From Bactrocera neohumeralis (Eukaryota > Arthropoda > Insecta > Diptera > Tephritidae), in assembly GCF_024586455.1 (NCBI RefSeq), contig NC_065921.1, positions 12,493,401 through 12,557,400 of the forward strand: a stretch of 64,000 nucleotides of DNA, in the 5' to 3' direction. The position numbers and the translations under genes were made by a program. Shown here one piece after another: positions 1 to 13,442 of the stretch (position 1 is the stretch's first letter; the number at the start of each line of letters is the position of its first letter). The notes beneath the pieces are model-generated. The model worked only from the letters and a program-made list of their open reading frames with translations, was not told the DNA's origin and did not search any database.

Positions 1-413
1 TGGAGAACAGGCACCTACAAAAATTTAATTTAGAAGCAGCTTGATGCTATAGCTAGTGGGACATTTGTACTCCTTTAATAGCTTTGAGCTCACAGACAGC
101 AAGCTGTGCTCCCAGAGTGCTTGCATACCTTCCTAAAAGAAGTCGCACTTCGTTGAAGTACTTTCGCCTGCTTACTTCAGGGCTCTGACGGTTTAAACCA
201 AGTGTTAATTGAGAGCGGCTGACAGAAGACTCATTCTATAACCTTCCCCTTAAGCATCGATACATCCGTAGAAAAGCTCACGACGCCTCTTCTCCAGCAC
301 TCCACCCTACTCACATGATATTTGATTAGCAGTATAAAAGAGTGAGCACCCTGTATAAAAAATATTTCGTAATTATTTACTCAGAACACCTGACAAAAAA
401 TTAAGATAAAAAT

Positions 414-780
414 CATGGGTTTACCGGTTTCAAAACCCGTTTTTTATTATCTTATTAAACTCTATAACACCTCCAGAATTTTGTCGTAAGTTTCAAGTTG
501 GTCCGAGTAATAGTTTCGGAGATATAGACTTGAGAGCTCGTGCGCTCTAGGCTAGCTACGCTAAGTGCGTCGTCTTTAAACGCGTTTTTCGGGAAACAGT
601 GTTTTTGAAGTCGATTGGCAAGATTCCTCGAGAAATATTGAATCGGTTTTCATGAAATTTTACACAGGACTTTGAGTTACAATTCTTAAAGACTCAGACG
701 AAGGATTTTTTTCCAATTACAACTATTTGAAAAAAATGTCGCGAAATTTTCACTGAAATTTTAATTTTTTTTGTAAAACT
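414..780 (+). repeat. CATGGGTTT dispersed repeat, copy 1
   Basis: It starts catgggttt and shares long blocks with copies at 10780, 44781 and 53570: the -ttattaaa-ctctaaacacctc- region, tagtttcggagata, gctagctacgctaagtgcg, aacgcgtttttc and catgaaattttacaca. It lacks the right end. Class unknown. Confidence 0.7.
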
Positions 781-1830
781 GTCTGCCAAAAATCAATTGT
801 TGTAATCAAAAAAATTTCAAGATTAGATTTTTTCTTAATCCAAATTTATAAACCAATTGCTGAACTATAAAAAATGCAAATGTCACACATGGTTTTTAGG
901 CAGTCCAGCGTCAAAAATAGGCAGCATGGGCGCAAATGTGGACGACTCCCTTGAAAACACAAGTATCAGCGTCATAAACTATGTCAATGTACTAAAAAAT
1001 AAATAAATTTAAAATACAGAACATTATTTTTTTGTTATTTTCAATTTGCTAAAAAATACAATTGATTTGTAGAATGATAAGAATTTAATTAACTTAATCC
1101 GTTTTTAATTTTCAAACTTATTTTAATTAAATAACAATTGCAGCTGACCCAACCCCCAACTTCAAAGGCGTTCCCAGATATATCATATTTATTGCTACAA
1201 TAAATCTATACAAATTGCAATTTTTTTTATTGAAATCAATAACGAGAGAAATAAATATTTTTTTATACAAAAATCCACGCTTTGATTTTATCGCAGCCTT
1301 TTTAATGAATTCATGTCTATGACATTTATATTTGTATTTATAGATTATTAACACGAGATTACACTGATTTATGTTTGAATATCATGCCACTTTGTTTGCC
1401 AAAAATCACACACGTACACATATATACACGCACACACACGTATGTGTGTTTTCAAAGAATAAATTTCAGCTGATTTTATCATAAAAAAACATTATGTGAA
1501 TGTCAAGCGGGACATTAATTTATTGAACACAATTATTTCGTAGCAATAATTTTTATACCCATACCCACTCCAAAACTCAACGCCACTAAGTGTTGTATGA
1601 ACTGTTAATTGCCACTGTCACAGTTGGTGTGAAAAATCTGAAATGCTATTTTGCCGCACCCCATGGCCACAAGCAGCGCTGAGCGTGCAACACATACTGT
1701 GTGTGCCACATTAGCCAACTAACCAAGCATTAATTGTGCCACCAATTGAAGGGCGGAAGGGGGTGTGTAGTAGTTAGAGCAGGCATTCCTACGTAAACGT
1801 CAACATTTATTAATAAATCTATGCAGCTAA

Positions 1831-1854
1831 GTGTGTGTGTGTGTGTGTGTGTGT
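1831..1854 (+). repeat. (GT)12 microsatellite
   Basis: Twelve uninterrupted GT units. Other short CA/GT runs occur at 30266-30281 and 43800-43815. Confidence 0.9.
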
Positions 1855-2414
1855 TTCAGTGGAAAATCTGTATAAATACTGGTGTCCGCATCAAAACCAG
1901 TAAACAAAACGGAATGACTGAAATGCAACTGCGCCTCAATTTGTCTAAGTGCTTCGTAACGATCGTTTGCCGAACTTTATTCACGCATAATTTGCCTTAA
2001 TTATAAGTGGCAACCATTAACAATCAGCGATCAGCTGTCCATTAGCTATTGCCAATATATTTTGCGACTAAGTGTCGTTGCACACATGCTCATACATACA
2101 AAATACATGCTTAATTGGTAAATGGCTTGGAAGAGTAGTGGTTTCTTTGCTCTTGAGGCGTTTGTGTCGCAATATTTAGCATATTAATTGGTGGAACTTT
2201 TATATGGGTTATATTACTTATAAGAATTTGTTGATAGAAACGAGTTAAAGGCTTGGTTCGAGTCACGCAATCCTTACGCATTACTTGTGGAATTCAATCA
2301 CTCAAATTGTGTAGAGTTTATGGAGTCATAAGTTAAAAAGTTGTAGAAAATATATTTTAGAAGGCCGTGTTCTTATGGCCTATAAACTTTTCTGGCAGTG
2401 AAGTTAGCTCTTAG

Positions 2415-3180
2415 ACTGAGCGAAGCCGCACTATTAGCTATCAATAAAAAAGGTGCATTTTAAGATACTCAAAAAATTGGATACCAAAATCGCCTTCTCC
2501 TCCAGACGGAGATCATAGTAATTAAAGGAAGTATTCTTGTTCTGATAAAGAGGTTGGCTACAACAAGAAATATATTTTTATGTACAGATGGCCAAATAAT
2601 TTTTAAATCATTAAAATCAGATTTCATAGTAAATATTAAAAGAATGCTCTTGATCTCTTAGAGGATCTAGAATCCAATTTCACAATAAACCTGCAATGGA
2701 TTCCTGGCAGCTGACAAGCATATGAACTAGCCAGAGCAGAGCCGCCCTACAAATATAACTCGATAAGAAGGGAATCTATATGCCTCTGGCTACTTGTTGA
2801 TACTTAATCAATAAACATGTTATAAATATAGCTGAGTCTCGGTGAAGTCAGTCCCTAGCTTGCACAACAAGCAGGCAAACGTCATGAATAGAGTATTGGC
2901 CGCACACGCCGACTATTAGAATTCAAAAGGAATGACATAAGAGCCCTGATATAAGTGCTAACAGGTCATTATCTAATAAGTATGCGAACAAACTCAAAAT
3001 ATGAAAAATTTAAGCTCTATCTTAGAAGCTGTGAAGAAGAAGAGGAGAGGAGAGAACATCTTCTATACTAATACAAAGGTTTTTTGGTGATGTTTCTGAA
3101 GTTGTAGAAATTTTTGAATTGATGAACTGCATCAGGAGCACCAGATGGTTGAGAAGAAATATAATATAATGAGAGGATTT
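2415..3180 (+). mobile_element. Non-LTR retrotransposon relic, RNase H tail
   Basis: An RNase H-type block (LQWIPGS, where WVPGH is usual) near 2690-2760 is followed by a decayed C-terminal tail, all with stops. It abuts a second LINE relic at 3189. Confidence 0.5.
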
Positions 3181-3188
3181 TAATCCTG

Positions 3189-3900
3189 GTGGTTTTACAG
3201 TGGCTTCCTAAAGGCGTAGTTGGGTCGTCAGGCCTACCTAAGATAAGAGTCTCTGTAAACGGATTTTATCTCTTTATAGTATGTAAGAATCTTCAAAAAT
3301 TATCGTGGAACTCGCGACTTGGCTCCCAAGCCAATGTTGACAGTCATAAATTCGAAGTCGTAGATAATTTCGTCTATTTAGGAACCAGCATTAACACCAA
3401 CAATAATGTTAGCATCGAAATCCAACGTATAATAAGAATCCAAAGGTGCTATATTTCTGAGATAAATGTCACTCATTATTTTTGCGTACTGCTATATGGT
3501 GCAGAGGCATGGACGATGACAATATCTGAGGAGTCGGCGTTAAGAGTTTTCGAGAGAAAGGTTCTGCGGAAGATGTACGGTTTGTTTGTGCATTGGCAAC
3601 GGCGAGTACCGCAGTGGTTGAACCGATGAACTATGCGAGTTATACGACGACATTGACATACTTAGTTCAGCGAATTAAGAGACAGTGGCTACGCTGGCTA
3701 TGCTGGCTAGGTCATATCGTCCGAATGGATGAAAACGCTCCAACTCTGAAAGTATTCGACGCAGTACCCGGCGAGGAATACAGAGGAAGACCTCCACTCC
3801 GCACTTGGTATCTCGAATTGACACCAAATTGCGAAAAGAAGAAACGACTGGTGCGCTGTTGTTAATTCGGCTATAACAGCGTAAGCTGTGTACGCAAGTA
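3189..3900 (+). mobile_element. Non-LTR retrotransposon reverse transcriptase C-terminal fragment
   Basis: Two overlapping frames carry FEVVDNFVYLGTSIN, LYGAEAWTM, RVFERKVLRKMYG and, after a frame change, QRIKRQWLRWL, GHIVRMDENAPTLKVFDAVPG. These are typical of the C-terminus of insect endonuclease/reverse transcriptase LINEs. The 3' tail with aagtaaagaagaa follows. A minus-strand copy is at 31325-32015. Confidence 0.85.
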
Positions 3901-5230
3901 AAGAAGAAAAATATCGAAGTCCTACTAGTAAATAACCTGTGAAATAATATTAAGACGAATAGCTCCAGTCCATTATTGGCTTGGCTGATTTGAAATGGAA
4001 AGTTGTGTCAAGTTTAAGTGAACTTTTCCTAGTTGGTTCGCTTTCTTTGCTCTTTCTTTTGATAGGAATTGAAATAAGCTTAGCAACGAATATTATTAAG
4101 AGAGATGAGGTGCCCAGAGGACAGTAATAAATTATCAAATTTCATAAAATTTTAGTATAGACCAAACTTTTCAACATCTATATAAAAAATAATTAAATTA
4201 AATCAAATACAAATTTTGTAGGAGTGAAATTTATTAAAAAATAATGAACTTTCACCACACTGTCTGTCCTCAACAATTTCACTGATTACTATTTATTAAA
4301 AACTAAAAAAGCAAAAATATATAAATGAAACATAGTAACAGTGTCATCAGCAGCAATGTCGTCGGACGCTCTTCGCGGATATACAGAGTGAGTAACTACG
4401 TGCAACATAAGCGCCCACGGTGGCCGTTGCCGTTGGTTTCACGCTTTCAATTTACTACACAGGAAATCAACGTAGACTCTAATTGCCTCAGGCATATTGC
4501 TCTTGATTGGCCAGATTTGTGGAAAGGCCAGAAGAGATACGAATGCAGCATTTTATATATATACATATTTGTATATGTGTGTGCGTTTGCTTGTATCAAG
4601 CAGTTTGTGTTTGAAATTGCCAATTGGCTACTGTAAGTCAATCTGCACTAGAACAACAACAACAATAACTAACAAAATCAGTGTTGCTCAACGAGTGATA
4701 AAAATTTTTATTAAATTTCTTGTTCTTGCATGGGTGTGTTTGTGCTTGTGGCACTTGTTGCCTTGGTTTGCAACCAACATTTATTCATTTCAAAATCGAC
4801 CATAAGTGGACGTCCAATGAATTCCGCTTTTAATTCGCAATTTCCCCCGCGCGCCTCGGGCAAATTAAAAAAGCGTAAACAGAAAATAGTTTAATCGACT
4901 CGCAACTGTCAACTGCAAGCGTAGCCGGCGCACAAAGCAGCACACACACACGCACATACATATCTACCATGAGTAAATTCAACAACCTGTTCTTTATGGT
5001 TGCAACATATTCGTTGTTATTGCTTTTTATGATGAAAAGTAAAACTTTTTTATGTTGCCCCTCAAATTGTTGCATGTTGAGTTCACAAAGGAAAAACGAA
5101 AAGTTTTGTAATTATTTTTTTCGAAATTAATAAATGTTTTTGCCACTTATTTGCAACAATTTGATGCATGAGGCAAGTGCGCTGACTTGTAAAAAACTTT
5201 TAATAAAACATTTACAACAAAGGTACTCAC

Positions 5231-5482
5231 CCGCCGCCCCGCCTCGTTGTTGTGCAAATTCATTAGACTACGTGCCTTGGCCGCAATGCTGTTCTTCCAT
5301 TTGCCAGCACCCTCACCACCGCCATCGGCGGCCGCGCCGTTCGCTGTGGCGTCTGCTTGCTGATCGTTTGGCATACCGTTGATGGCGCGTTGATTTTTAC
5401 GTCTTCGCTTGCGCTTGCCGCCACCGCCGCCAGCATCCATATTGAACACCTTTGTGTTTAGAATTTCGCGATTGATTTTCTC
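5231..5482 (-). CDS. Wnt5: Wnt5 exon ending at ARSLMNLHNNEAGRR
   Basis: This 252-base (84-codon) exon starts EKINREILNTK, in phase with the previous exon. It runs through a Gly run, a basic block (GKRKRRRKNQRA) and an Ala/Gly-rich stretch, and re-enters the Wnt core with KARSLMNLHNNEAGRR, a near-invariant Wnt motif. The basic block is where Drosophila Wnt5 has its dibasic stretch, which may bear on processing of the precursor (inference). The acceptor is gttgtcgctag and the donor CGGCGG before gtgagt, phase 0. The next expected exon, with the CKCHGVSGSC palmitoleoylation loop, is not found between 1 and 5230, so the C-terminal half lies outside the window. Confidence 0.93.
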
Positions 5483-8238
5483 CTAGCGACAACAACAACA
5501 ACAGCAACGTCAATATTAATACACCGCGTAGGGAGTTGCAAGTTATGCCATGCAATATGGGCAGAACACAAGCGCAGAGGCGATGATGCGCAGCATGAGG
5601 AGATGATATAAAGTGATATAAACATCGGCAACAACATCGAAGTGGCGCATGAAAATACCATCCGGCGATATAAAAAAGTGTATAAAGAGAAAATGAAATA
5701 TGTTGTGAAAAAGTGAAATATTCAAGTGTGTTGGTGTGTAATAGCGGCGATGTTAAGGTAGAAGCACATAAAAAGCTAATAATAAAATCTTACGGATGCA
5801 GGTGAGTTTGAGAATTTATCTACAACAAAGCTGTGTCCGGCCGCGCGATGTCAATAAAGGAGGCTACTAATATTAACTTGGCCCCGGCAAGTGTTATTGC
5901 TATAAAAATAGTTGGGGCATAGTGATATTTAGTTGAGAGCCATTAAGGAGCACATAACTCATTACTAAATGCAGCGTTGAAGTTGGAGCAGTCGTTAAAG
6001 TAAAGATTTTCATAGAGAAATTTAAGTACTTTGAACAGAGCCGGAAAATTGTTGAAGTGCAGTGGAAGTGTGAAGTGGATAGGGTTTTTCGCCGGAAAAA
6101 CAATACTTTTTTGAGGCATGCAGAAGTTTCGTAAATTTTGCAAGAAACTAGAAAAAACGTTTACTTCGGTTTCATAGGAGCTATAATACCATTCTCAAAT
6201 AGAAAAGTTTTCATGCAAGAACATGATTTGCAAAACTTCAGATCGATATCTCAAAACATGGGGGACTAGGCTAAACCAACTCCGCTTGTCATACGCTGAT
6301 CATTTATATATATATATTATGTGACTACCCTTCGGAGGTTCGGCGTTATTATCTTAAATAGTTACTAGTTCTTTGTCGGAATTAAAAAAAAAAATAATAT
6401 TGGGTAGTCGAAAAAATCTTTTCGTATTTTGACAACACATACACATACACGTAAGCCACCAATGAAATTCGTAAAGTTTACGGAGACGATGCTGTATCAG
6501 TTCGTGTAGCACAACAATAGTTCGCTCGCTTCCGTTCTAGAAATTTCGTTGCGAAAGATGCACCTCACATCACTAAGGAACTTTACATTCATCATCAAAC
6601 TTTTGAACCAGTTAAAAAAGGCTGGCTACAAAAATAAATTTGAGGTTTGGGTACCACATGAATTGTCTGTGAAAAGTTTAATGGACCGAATTACCATGTG
6701 CAATTCTTTGCTGAATCAAAATGAAATCGAACCATTTCTGAAGCGAATGGTAACATGAGATGAAAAGTGCTTCAAATACGACAGTAATATGAGCAAAAGA
6801 TCATGGTTCAAGCGTGGTGAAGCTCAACAAATGGTCCCAAGGATTGATGCCTCGAATAGTTATGCTGAGATTTGGTGGGCTTTTAAAAGAATCCTTCACT
6901 ATGAGCTGCTCAAGCCTGGTCGAACGATTGATTATACATTTTACTGTCAACAACTGATGAGATAGAAGCAAGCAATCGAAAAAAACGGCCAGAACTGATC
7001 AACAGAAAGGGCTTCGTCTTCCATCAGGACAACGCTAGACCACACACATCTTTGATGACTCGGCAAACAACTGGGAGAGCTTGGCTGGGAAGTTTTGATG
7101 CATCCACCATAAAGCCCTGACCTTGCAGCATCGAACTACCATTTGTTTCGGACAATGAAAAACTCCCTTAATGGAGTAAAGTTGGCTTGAAGAGAAGCCT
7201 GTTAAAAATACTTGTCGCTGTTTTTCGCTGAGGAACCACAAAAATTTTACACTGATGGAATAATCTCTCTAGCGGAAAAATGGCAAAAAGTGTTCTACCA
7301 AAATGGTCCATATTTGGTTCAGTAAAGTTGATTATAAATATAAAAAAAATTAGTTAAAGTTTGATTAGAAATACGAAAAGACTTTCTCGACTACCCAATA
7401 CATCAGCATGAGCTGAGTCGATTCTGCCATGTCCGTCTATATATACGCGAACTATACCCTCAGCTTTTTAGATATCGATCTGAAATTATACGATATATCT
7501 ACTATACGAATATCTGCTTGTAGTGCAAGCTTTTTCATTTTGAACGTGTATGAACGAAAATCAGCACTCATCCTTTCCCAAGACAACATTTTCGTAGAGA
7601 AAATTTTTATTCACTTAGAAAACCTTTTAAATTTAAGATACTTATAACACACCCACACCCTGTATTTGATTTTATCCTAACTATACTTGAACTAAACTTT
7701 TGAACAAACAATGAAACTTTGCGATGCCTTAAACTTGCTAAACTCCACTAAGCGCTGCATGGTCCCCTTGCATAAATACCGCCTGCTAACTATTTTGCTC
7801 CTTGCCATATGCACCTGCTGTTTCTGCACTAATGAACTTTTCCGCGCGCAGCTGGGCCTTCTGTGACAGCAATTATGTAAGCTCACAAGGCGGCGTGTCA
7901 CTGCTAAACGAATTACCCGAGTGCACTCGTCATTGTCGCTCCGATCCTAACCACCTATGTACATAAGAACGCCGTAACGCCTAACTACCAGGTGAAATCG
8001 AACCCCAGCGGAATGCATGAGCAGCGACATTGTTGTCCAACAAGCATGCAGCCGTTGTATATATCTACTCAACGAATGCACTATGAACATGCCACTTGGA
8101 TTAGTAGCAGAGCACACGCCTCGTTGGCAACTATACTACCTGACCCGTATTCTTGCCACGACGGCGGCACCTTCAACGACACCGGTTCGCTGGTTTATGA
8201 GCTTCTACTGTTTGCTTCACTGCTTGCTGAGGGCTTAC
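5483..8238 (-). other. Wnt5 intron of 2.76 kb
   Basis: It contains the 999-bp mariner at 6400 and degenerate dispersed-repeat sequence at about 6180-6320 and 7420-7600. Nothing else is supported. Confidence 0.8.
6400..7398 (+). mobile_element. Mariner-like transposon, 999 bp, inactive, both terminal repeats present
   Basis: Terminal inverted repeats of 30 bases start TTGGGTAGTCGA and differ at two positions. The flanking TA at 6398-6399 and 7399-7400 is the usual mariner target duplication. The interior is mariner transposase with multiple stops and frameshifts. Recognisable blocks are VPHELSVKSLMDRI, NEIEPFLKRMVT, FHQDNARPHTS and the GRAWLG/LMHPP region. It lies in the Wnt5 intron 5483-8238. 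It cannot code for an active enzyme. Confidence 0.88.
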
Positions 8239-8953
8239 CTGCAATTCCTGCATTTCCTTGCCCTGCAATTTCGAATTGAGTATTTCCTTTGTGATACGCT
8301 CCTGCAACTCTAATAAATCTTCCGGTTTGATGCGTCTAGCCGCTTCTTCTTCGGAGGAGAAGTCAGCATTAGCGTCGCGGTTTGATTGCTGCCTGTTGTT
8401 ATTGCCACTATTGCTGCTGCTGCCACGGCTCGGCGCTGATTTTTGTGCTGTTGCCATTGCCGCTGTTCGCGTTGTTGCTTGTGTGTTGACGGTGTCCTTA
8501 GAGTTGGTTAGCGTTGCTGTTGACATGTTGGTATTATTTCCCACCGCCTGCGCCTTGTCCGCGTTGCTGTGTTGATTGCCATCAACACTGACAGTTTTAT
8601 TGGATATTTGTTGCTGCTGCTGCTGCTGTTGTTGTTGTTGGAATAGTTGCTTTTGTTGTTGCATGTTTTCCTTGTCGCTGCTGATATATTCATTTTCGCT
8701 GGCGAACGCCTCTAATTGTGCTACTGGTGGCGCTGCAGTTGTTGTCGTCGTTGTTGTTGTTGCAATCGTTTTTAGCGTCGTTGTTGCCGACAGCGCCAAC
8801 CCGGCTGCAGACGCGTCATCAGCCTGCATTGTTTGTTGCACTTGCTGATTGCGCCGCTGATGGAAGCGGCCGCGTTTGCGCTCCGGATTGCCAGCGCCGC
8901 GCGTGCCGCGTCGCGTCTCCTTTTCGCGCACATCAATGAAGTCGACGGCGAAT
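8239..8953 (-). CDS. Wnt5: Wnt5 exon holding most of the low-complexity insert
   Basis: This 715-base exon begins FAVDFIDVREKETRRGTRG, continuing the Wnt core from the previous exon, then enters the internal insert that sets Wnt5 apart from other Wnts. The insert is hydrophilic, with a Thr run (about residues 47-56), a Gln run of 11 (about 87-97), Ser/Asn stretches and an acidic SSEEEAA patch. It ends in a charged helical block (LLELQERITKEILNSK) that matches the Drosophila insert. The acceptor is tctattcgttgcag, the donor CAG before gtaagc, and the exit phase is 0. The reading frame stays open although much of the exon is simple CAA/CAG/ACA repeat, which argues it is translated. The insert is clearly longer than I recall for Drosophila. 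Confidence 0.92.
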
Positions 8954-10777
8954 CTGCAACGAATAGAGAACAAAACAAACGAATTAGTTTATGTGAAAAT
9001 CCGAACAACTTGCGCGCCGCTGCAGCCATTTACGCCTGACTTACGCCTACAATTGCTTATGTGCAAACACACCTATACACATATGTATGTGTAAGTGTGC
9101 TGGAGTGTTTATCAACTCCTCGACCTCATTTGCTGTCGACAACTTTAAAATTCGATTTAATTTTGTTGCAAAGTTGTTGTGTTTCATCAACCGGGGAGCG
9201 CGCATAAGGCACGAGAGGAGGGGAGCGGCGCATAGCATTTAAGAGTCATGAAAATCATGAAAAGCCCTTAGGGACGCATTGTGGCACGACCTTTTGCGTC
9301 ACGTTGTGGCATAAGCTTGCATAATAAATTCAACGAATTTTAAGGCCCCACCACACAGCACGGCGCAGCGTTAACCCCACGCGCCGAAGACGCAGCTGGA
9401 AGTGCGAATACACAGCGCTCACACACACACCACCGTCATATATTTAAATACACATATAACATATGAGTGTGTTGTGGCACGCCCTCTAAGGATAACGGTG
9501 CGCGCTTTACGCTTAATTGCATTTGTTTTTCTTATTGCACTTTGTTGTGTTTACCCGCGCCCACATTTACATATTGCCACAGGCGGCGTTTAAAAGCCCG
9601 TTGCGTGCATCCCTCAGTGGCATCCACACATGCGTACACGCGTCTGTGTTTGGGCAACGCCGCTGTTAAGTGCCAATTTGGGGGTGTTGATATTAATACT
9701 TGTTAGCGGCAGCAACAACAAACACAACAGTTACTATGACGTCAAGGCGCGACGGCGGTGTTGCTGCTGGCACAAAGTTCAATGTTCCGGGCGTTGCTTA
9801 CATTAAACATATTGTATTTATACCCAACCATGTGATTTATACGCAAGGGGTAATCATATTACCGGATATGAATTAAAATTACTGATTTTCCATTAAAAAG
9901 TTTTTGTTATTTCAACAATTAGGCGCAAATGCATTGTGCGGCTAAAATTTAGTGTGAGAAAACGATGATTAGCATACTCAAGGGATATTATTTTCACATT
10001 TATGCATTGAATTCTATAGAAAACAAATATTTTTTTTATAAAATTTCATTATTTTGGTACAGTGCCTCTTCAAAAATTTATAAACTTTGCCATTTTCTTG
10101 TATTGCACATAGGATATTAGTTGGTTGGAAATACGAGTATAATATTATGGAGGACTTCAAGGCTTCAGTTTGCTTGATATATTATTTTAATCAATTCCCT
10201 CAACACTTGGGTCTTCGTTTCAGAAATAATAAAGCTTACTCATATTTATATATTCATATTAAACTTGTAGTAGACAGAACCATATAAATATCCGAAAAAG
10301 TAGTTACTCTAAGGAGAAGGTTATTTAATGAAGTTATTTTTTTATGGTGTCGCAGACTATCTAAAAATTTTAAGAAGTAATGATCAAATTTGAAATGTTT
10401 TCGGGAGCTCCGACCTCTAGCTTATCCTTGAACCTATCTATCCATTGTTTAATCGAATTTAACTTGCTACATGCAGTATGCTATGCTATAAATGAAACGA
10501 ACTGTCCAACTTTTACATTAACGGAAAACAAGGCCTTTTCCTTCTTGGGTTTATGCATCACGAACTACTACACTTATCTGTCAAACGATCATTAAGGAAA
10601 GAAACAGACTGTCGCAAGCTATATTGTTATCATTCTAGCTGTTAGCTTACATTTTGCCAATTTATGTTGAATAATGTCCGAACAATAGTTATTAACCCGC
10701 TTAAATACAAGTATATACTATCTGATCAAAATCGACCCGGACTAAGAAAACAGTTACACTTTCACGTATTTTAAGGC

Positions 10778-11285
10778 ATTACATGGGATTACGGGTTTAA
10801 AAAAGTCGATTTTTTCTTATTGTCTTGTTAAATTCTCCAACACTTCTAAAATATTGTCCTAAATTTTTTTCAAATTGATCCAAGTAAAGCGTTTTTCTCG
10901 AATCTGTGCTTTTGAAAATGGTTGGCAAGATTTCTCGAGCACTATTAAATCGATCTTCATGAAATTTTACACAGTCCGTTGAGATACAATTTTTAAAGAC
11001 TTCAAAGGAATTAGGAAAGGTTAAGATTTTAGCCAAAACTCGCACTTTTTCTTTTTAGATGATCCCTTAAGGCGTTACCCTTCATCGCGGACGCATCTTT
11101 TTTCCGAGGGGGACCGGAAATGGCGTCATAATGGACGAGCTTAAAATATTTTTTCCAAAAATTTCAGAATTTCTTTCTTAATAGTGTATGTTTGTTACAA
11201 TAAAAAATTCAAATAAAATATTTAATTTTTCATAAGGGAAAGAAATTGTTGAAGAAATGCTGTTTTTTGCCTATGAAACCCATTT
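10778..11285 (+). repeat. CATGGGTTT dispersed repeat, copy 2
   Basis: It carries the shared blocks from tacatgggattacgggttt to cctatgaaaccca at the right end, suggesting inverted termini (CATGGG ... CCCATG-like). Confidence 0.68.
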
Positions 11286-11800
11286 ATTATCGCCTTCAAA
11301 ATACGCTCCTTTTGCTTCAATAAAGGCAAGCCAACGCTTACATCAATTTTCCATTTGTTGTCTCACCTGAAATGGAATACAGTTGGTGTTTTGGTTTCTT
11401 CGGCCTCGACTCATATTTGGAGCTCAATTCGCTAGATTCTTGCACAGTTTAAACGTCATATTTTGAAACCGTCTCGTCTCAAGCAACAATCCGTCTGATG
11501 GTTGTAGGATCCTCAGCTCCGTTGTCAAGCATCTCTTTTGCGTTCTCTACTCGACACCGTTTTAACAAAAGATTCGGGAATTTCCAGCATTGACACTCTT
11601 CATACCCAAAACATTAACCAAAATGTGTTGTGTTATTCCATAAGAGATGTTGAGACCCTTTGCAAACTCTCTGATGCTAACTTCAGAGGTTAAATGAAAA
11701 AAATATTTATCAATTCGGTTTGCGCGCAGTTTATATGGTTCAAATTTCTTCAGATCGTAACTACCATATTTTCATAATATGTTATTTGGGTTTCATTAAA
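11270..11800 (-). mobile_element. Degenerate mariner-type fragment
   Basis: The minus strand carries scattered mariner transposase remnants with many stops. The segment around 11460-11720 aligns with 38425-38690 and partly with 32230-32330 (shared text ttgtcaagcat, cattgacac, catacccaaa). Confidence 0.5.
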
Positions 11801-13442
11801 AGTTTTATCTACTGATCTATTGTATATACTTCTTTATAAGGTTTGCTACTATACTTCACTCTATGATTTATTGTATTTCTGGCCCGAATAAATTTAGGCC
11901 CAGTAAAAAGTCTTATGATTTGCTTTTGAGATATTAAGATTGATTTATAAAGAACCAGTGTCAACACAAATAGACGTTGTTAGATCAGTGCGCATATCTC
12001 ATACCATTTGCTTTTAGCTTTGATCTATCAGTTGAAAAGGTTAGGCCCTTAATTTTAATTAGCGGCTGTCTTTGGTAGCTTGATTTCTTGGTCAGAAGAC
12101 ATTTTACCCTGATTGGAAAAAGGACTGAACTTCCGAACACTACTCTAGAAGACTGAGAACTATGTTACTCTCGTAAAATTAACGATTTGAACAACAAAGT
12201 TATTTAAGTGGAGACACACGTACATTAGTAGTAATGTTTCTGATTTCTTATACATATACATAGCTAATAAAATTAAATTAGTTGGCTTTCAAAATTAAAA
12301 CTACCAATTACTGAAACGTAACCAAATATTTAATCTCACTCCTTTCAAACAAGATTTACATTTATAATTGCCGAAATAATCTATTTGAGATCATTATAAA
12401 TTATTCCAACACGCTTCAACTCAAAAAGAATTTAAAGAATAATAAAACTAAAATTAGTTTTCTACCCCCTCAAGCCGAAGATCAAATCAACCTTAGAACT
12501 TTGCAAAACAAGCCCGAAAAGCGCAGAGATAACATCAAACTAGTTCAACTAAGTTTGGTAACCACACAACTTGTCTTCGCACAACTTTTAAGCTGCAACT
12601 TTGCTTTGTTTCAACGCAAATCACAAACAATTTGACACGCAGGAATGGCGTTGGAAACAATGCGAGAAGAAAGGTCGTCGGTTTTCTTTGCTCCTTTTGT
12701 GCCTTTTGTTGTTTTTAAGAAAAAGGACAATTGCAATTTTACACTTGTGCCGCCGCAACAGATTTCAACACTCACACTAATGGCTTATCAACATTTCCGC
12801 ACGCCTGCCTTGCTGCCTGCCTGTATGGCAGAGACTCATCCATTACCCACATTTACTACTTACAGTGCAAAGAACTGCTCCAATCACTCCAACAAATTAA
12901 CACCCCCACTCACCACCTACTGCCTACCCATTCCACCCGCACAAACAGTAGTAAGCATTAAGGAAATACTCGTTACTACATATTACACATAGCTATTTAT
13001 TTGCAATTGCGCCACATGCCGCACCGCTGCAAACGGAAGTAGTGGTAACATCAGGTTAAGTGCCGGGATTTGCTTCTATGCAACATTACTTACACTTTAC
13101 CCTAAATGTGTTCGGAATACACACACGCACACACTTGTATCGCATCGGCGAGCCACACAATCAAAAGAGAGCCAAATAAATAATAATAAAGAATGAGTAA
13201 ATAAAAGTGTGTAAAATAAGTAAAAAGAAAGCAACAGAACAGTGATGCCGTGTTTTATGGGATTTTTAGGTATTGTGCTTTTTTGATATAACAAAGAAAC
13301 TTAGACTTTTAAAAGTTCTTTCGCTAAGCATAGCTCTTTGTTGATTCATATAAAACAGATACTTAAAGAATATTCATGCCAATGATATGTGGTAACGACC
13401 GTATGGAAAAAGTATTTCGAGAGGCACGCTTTTAAAGTTTTA

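Larger units (their letters stand above)
1..5230 (-). other. Wnt5 intron (partial), LINE relics and AT-rich DNA
   Basis: It holds the dispersed repeat at 414, the (GT)12 run, two adjacent LINE relics (2415-3900) and otherwise unremarkable AT-rich sequence. The next Wnt5 exon was searched for on the minus strand and not found. Confidence 0.7.

Noticed and set aside
8576..8848. Cys-rich and Val-rich + strand frames
   Set aside because: They are the antisense of the Gln and Thr runs in the Wnt5 exon.
12645..12992. 115-codon + strand frame starting ATGGCGTTGG
   Set aside because: Thr/Pro-rich without motifs. No splice context, and it overlaps an equally plausible shorter frame.
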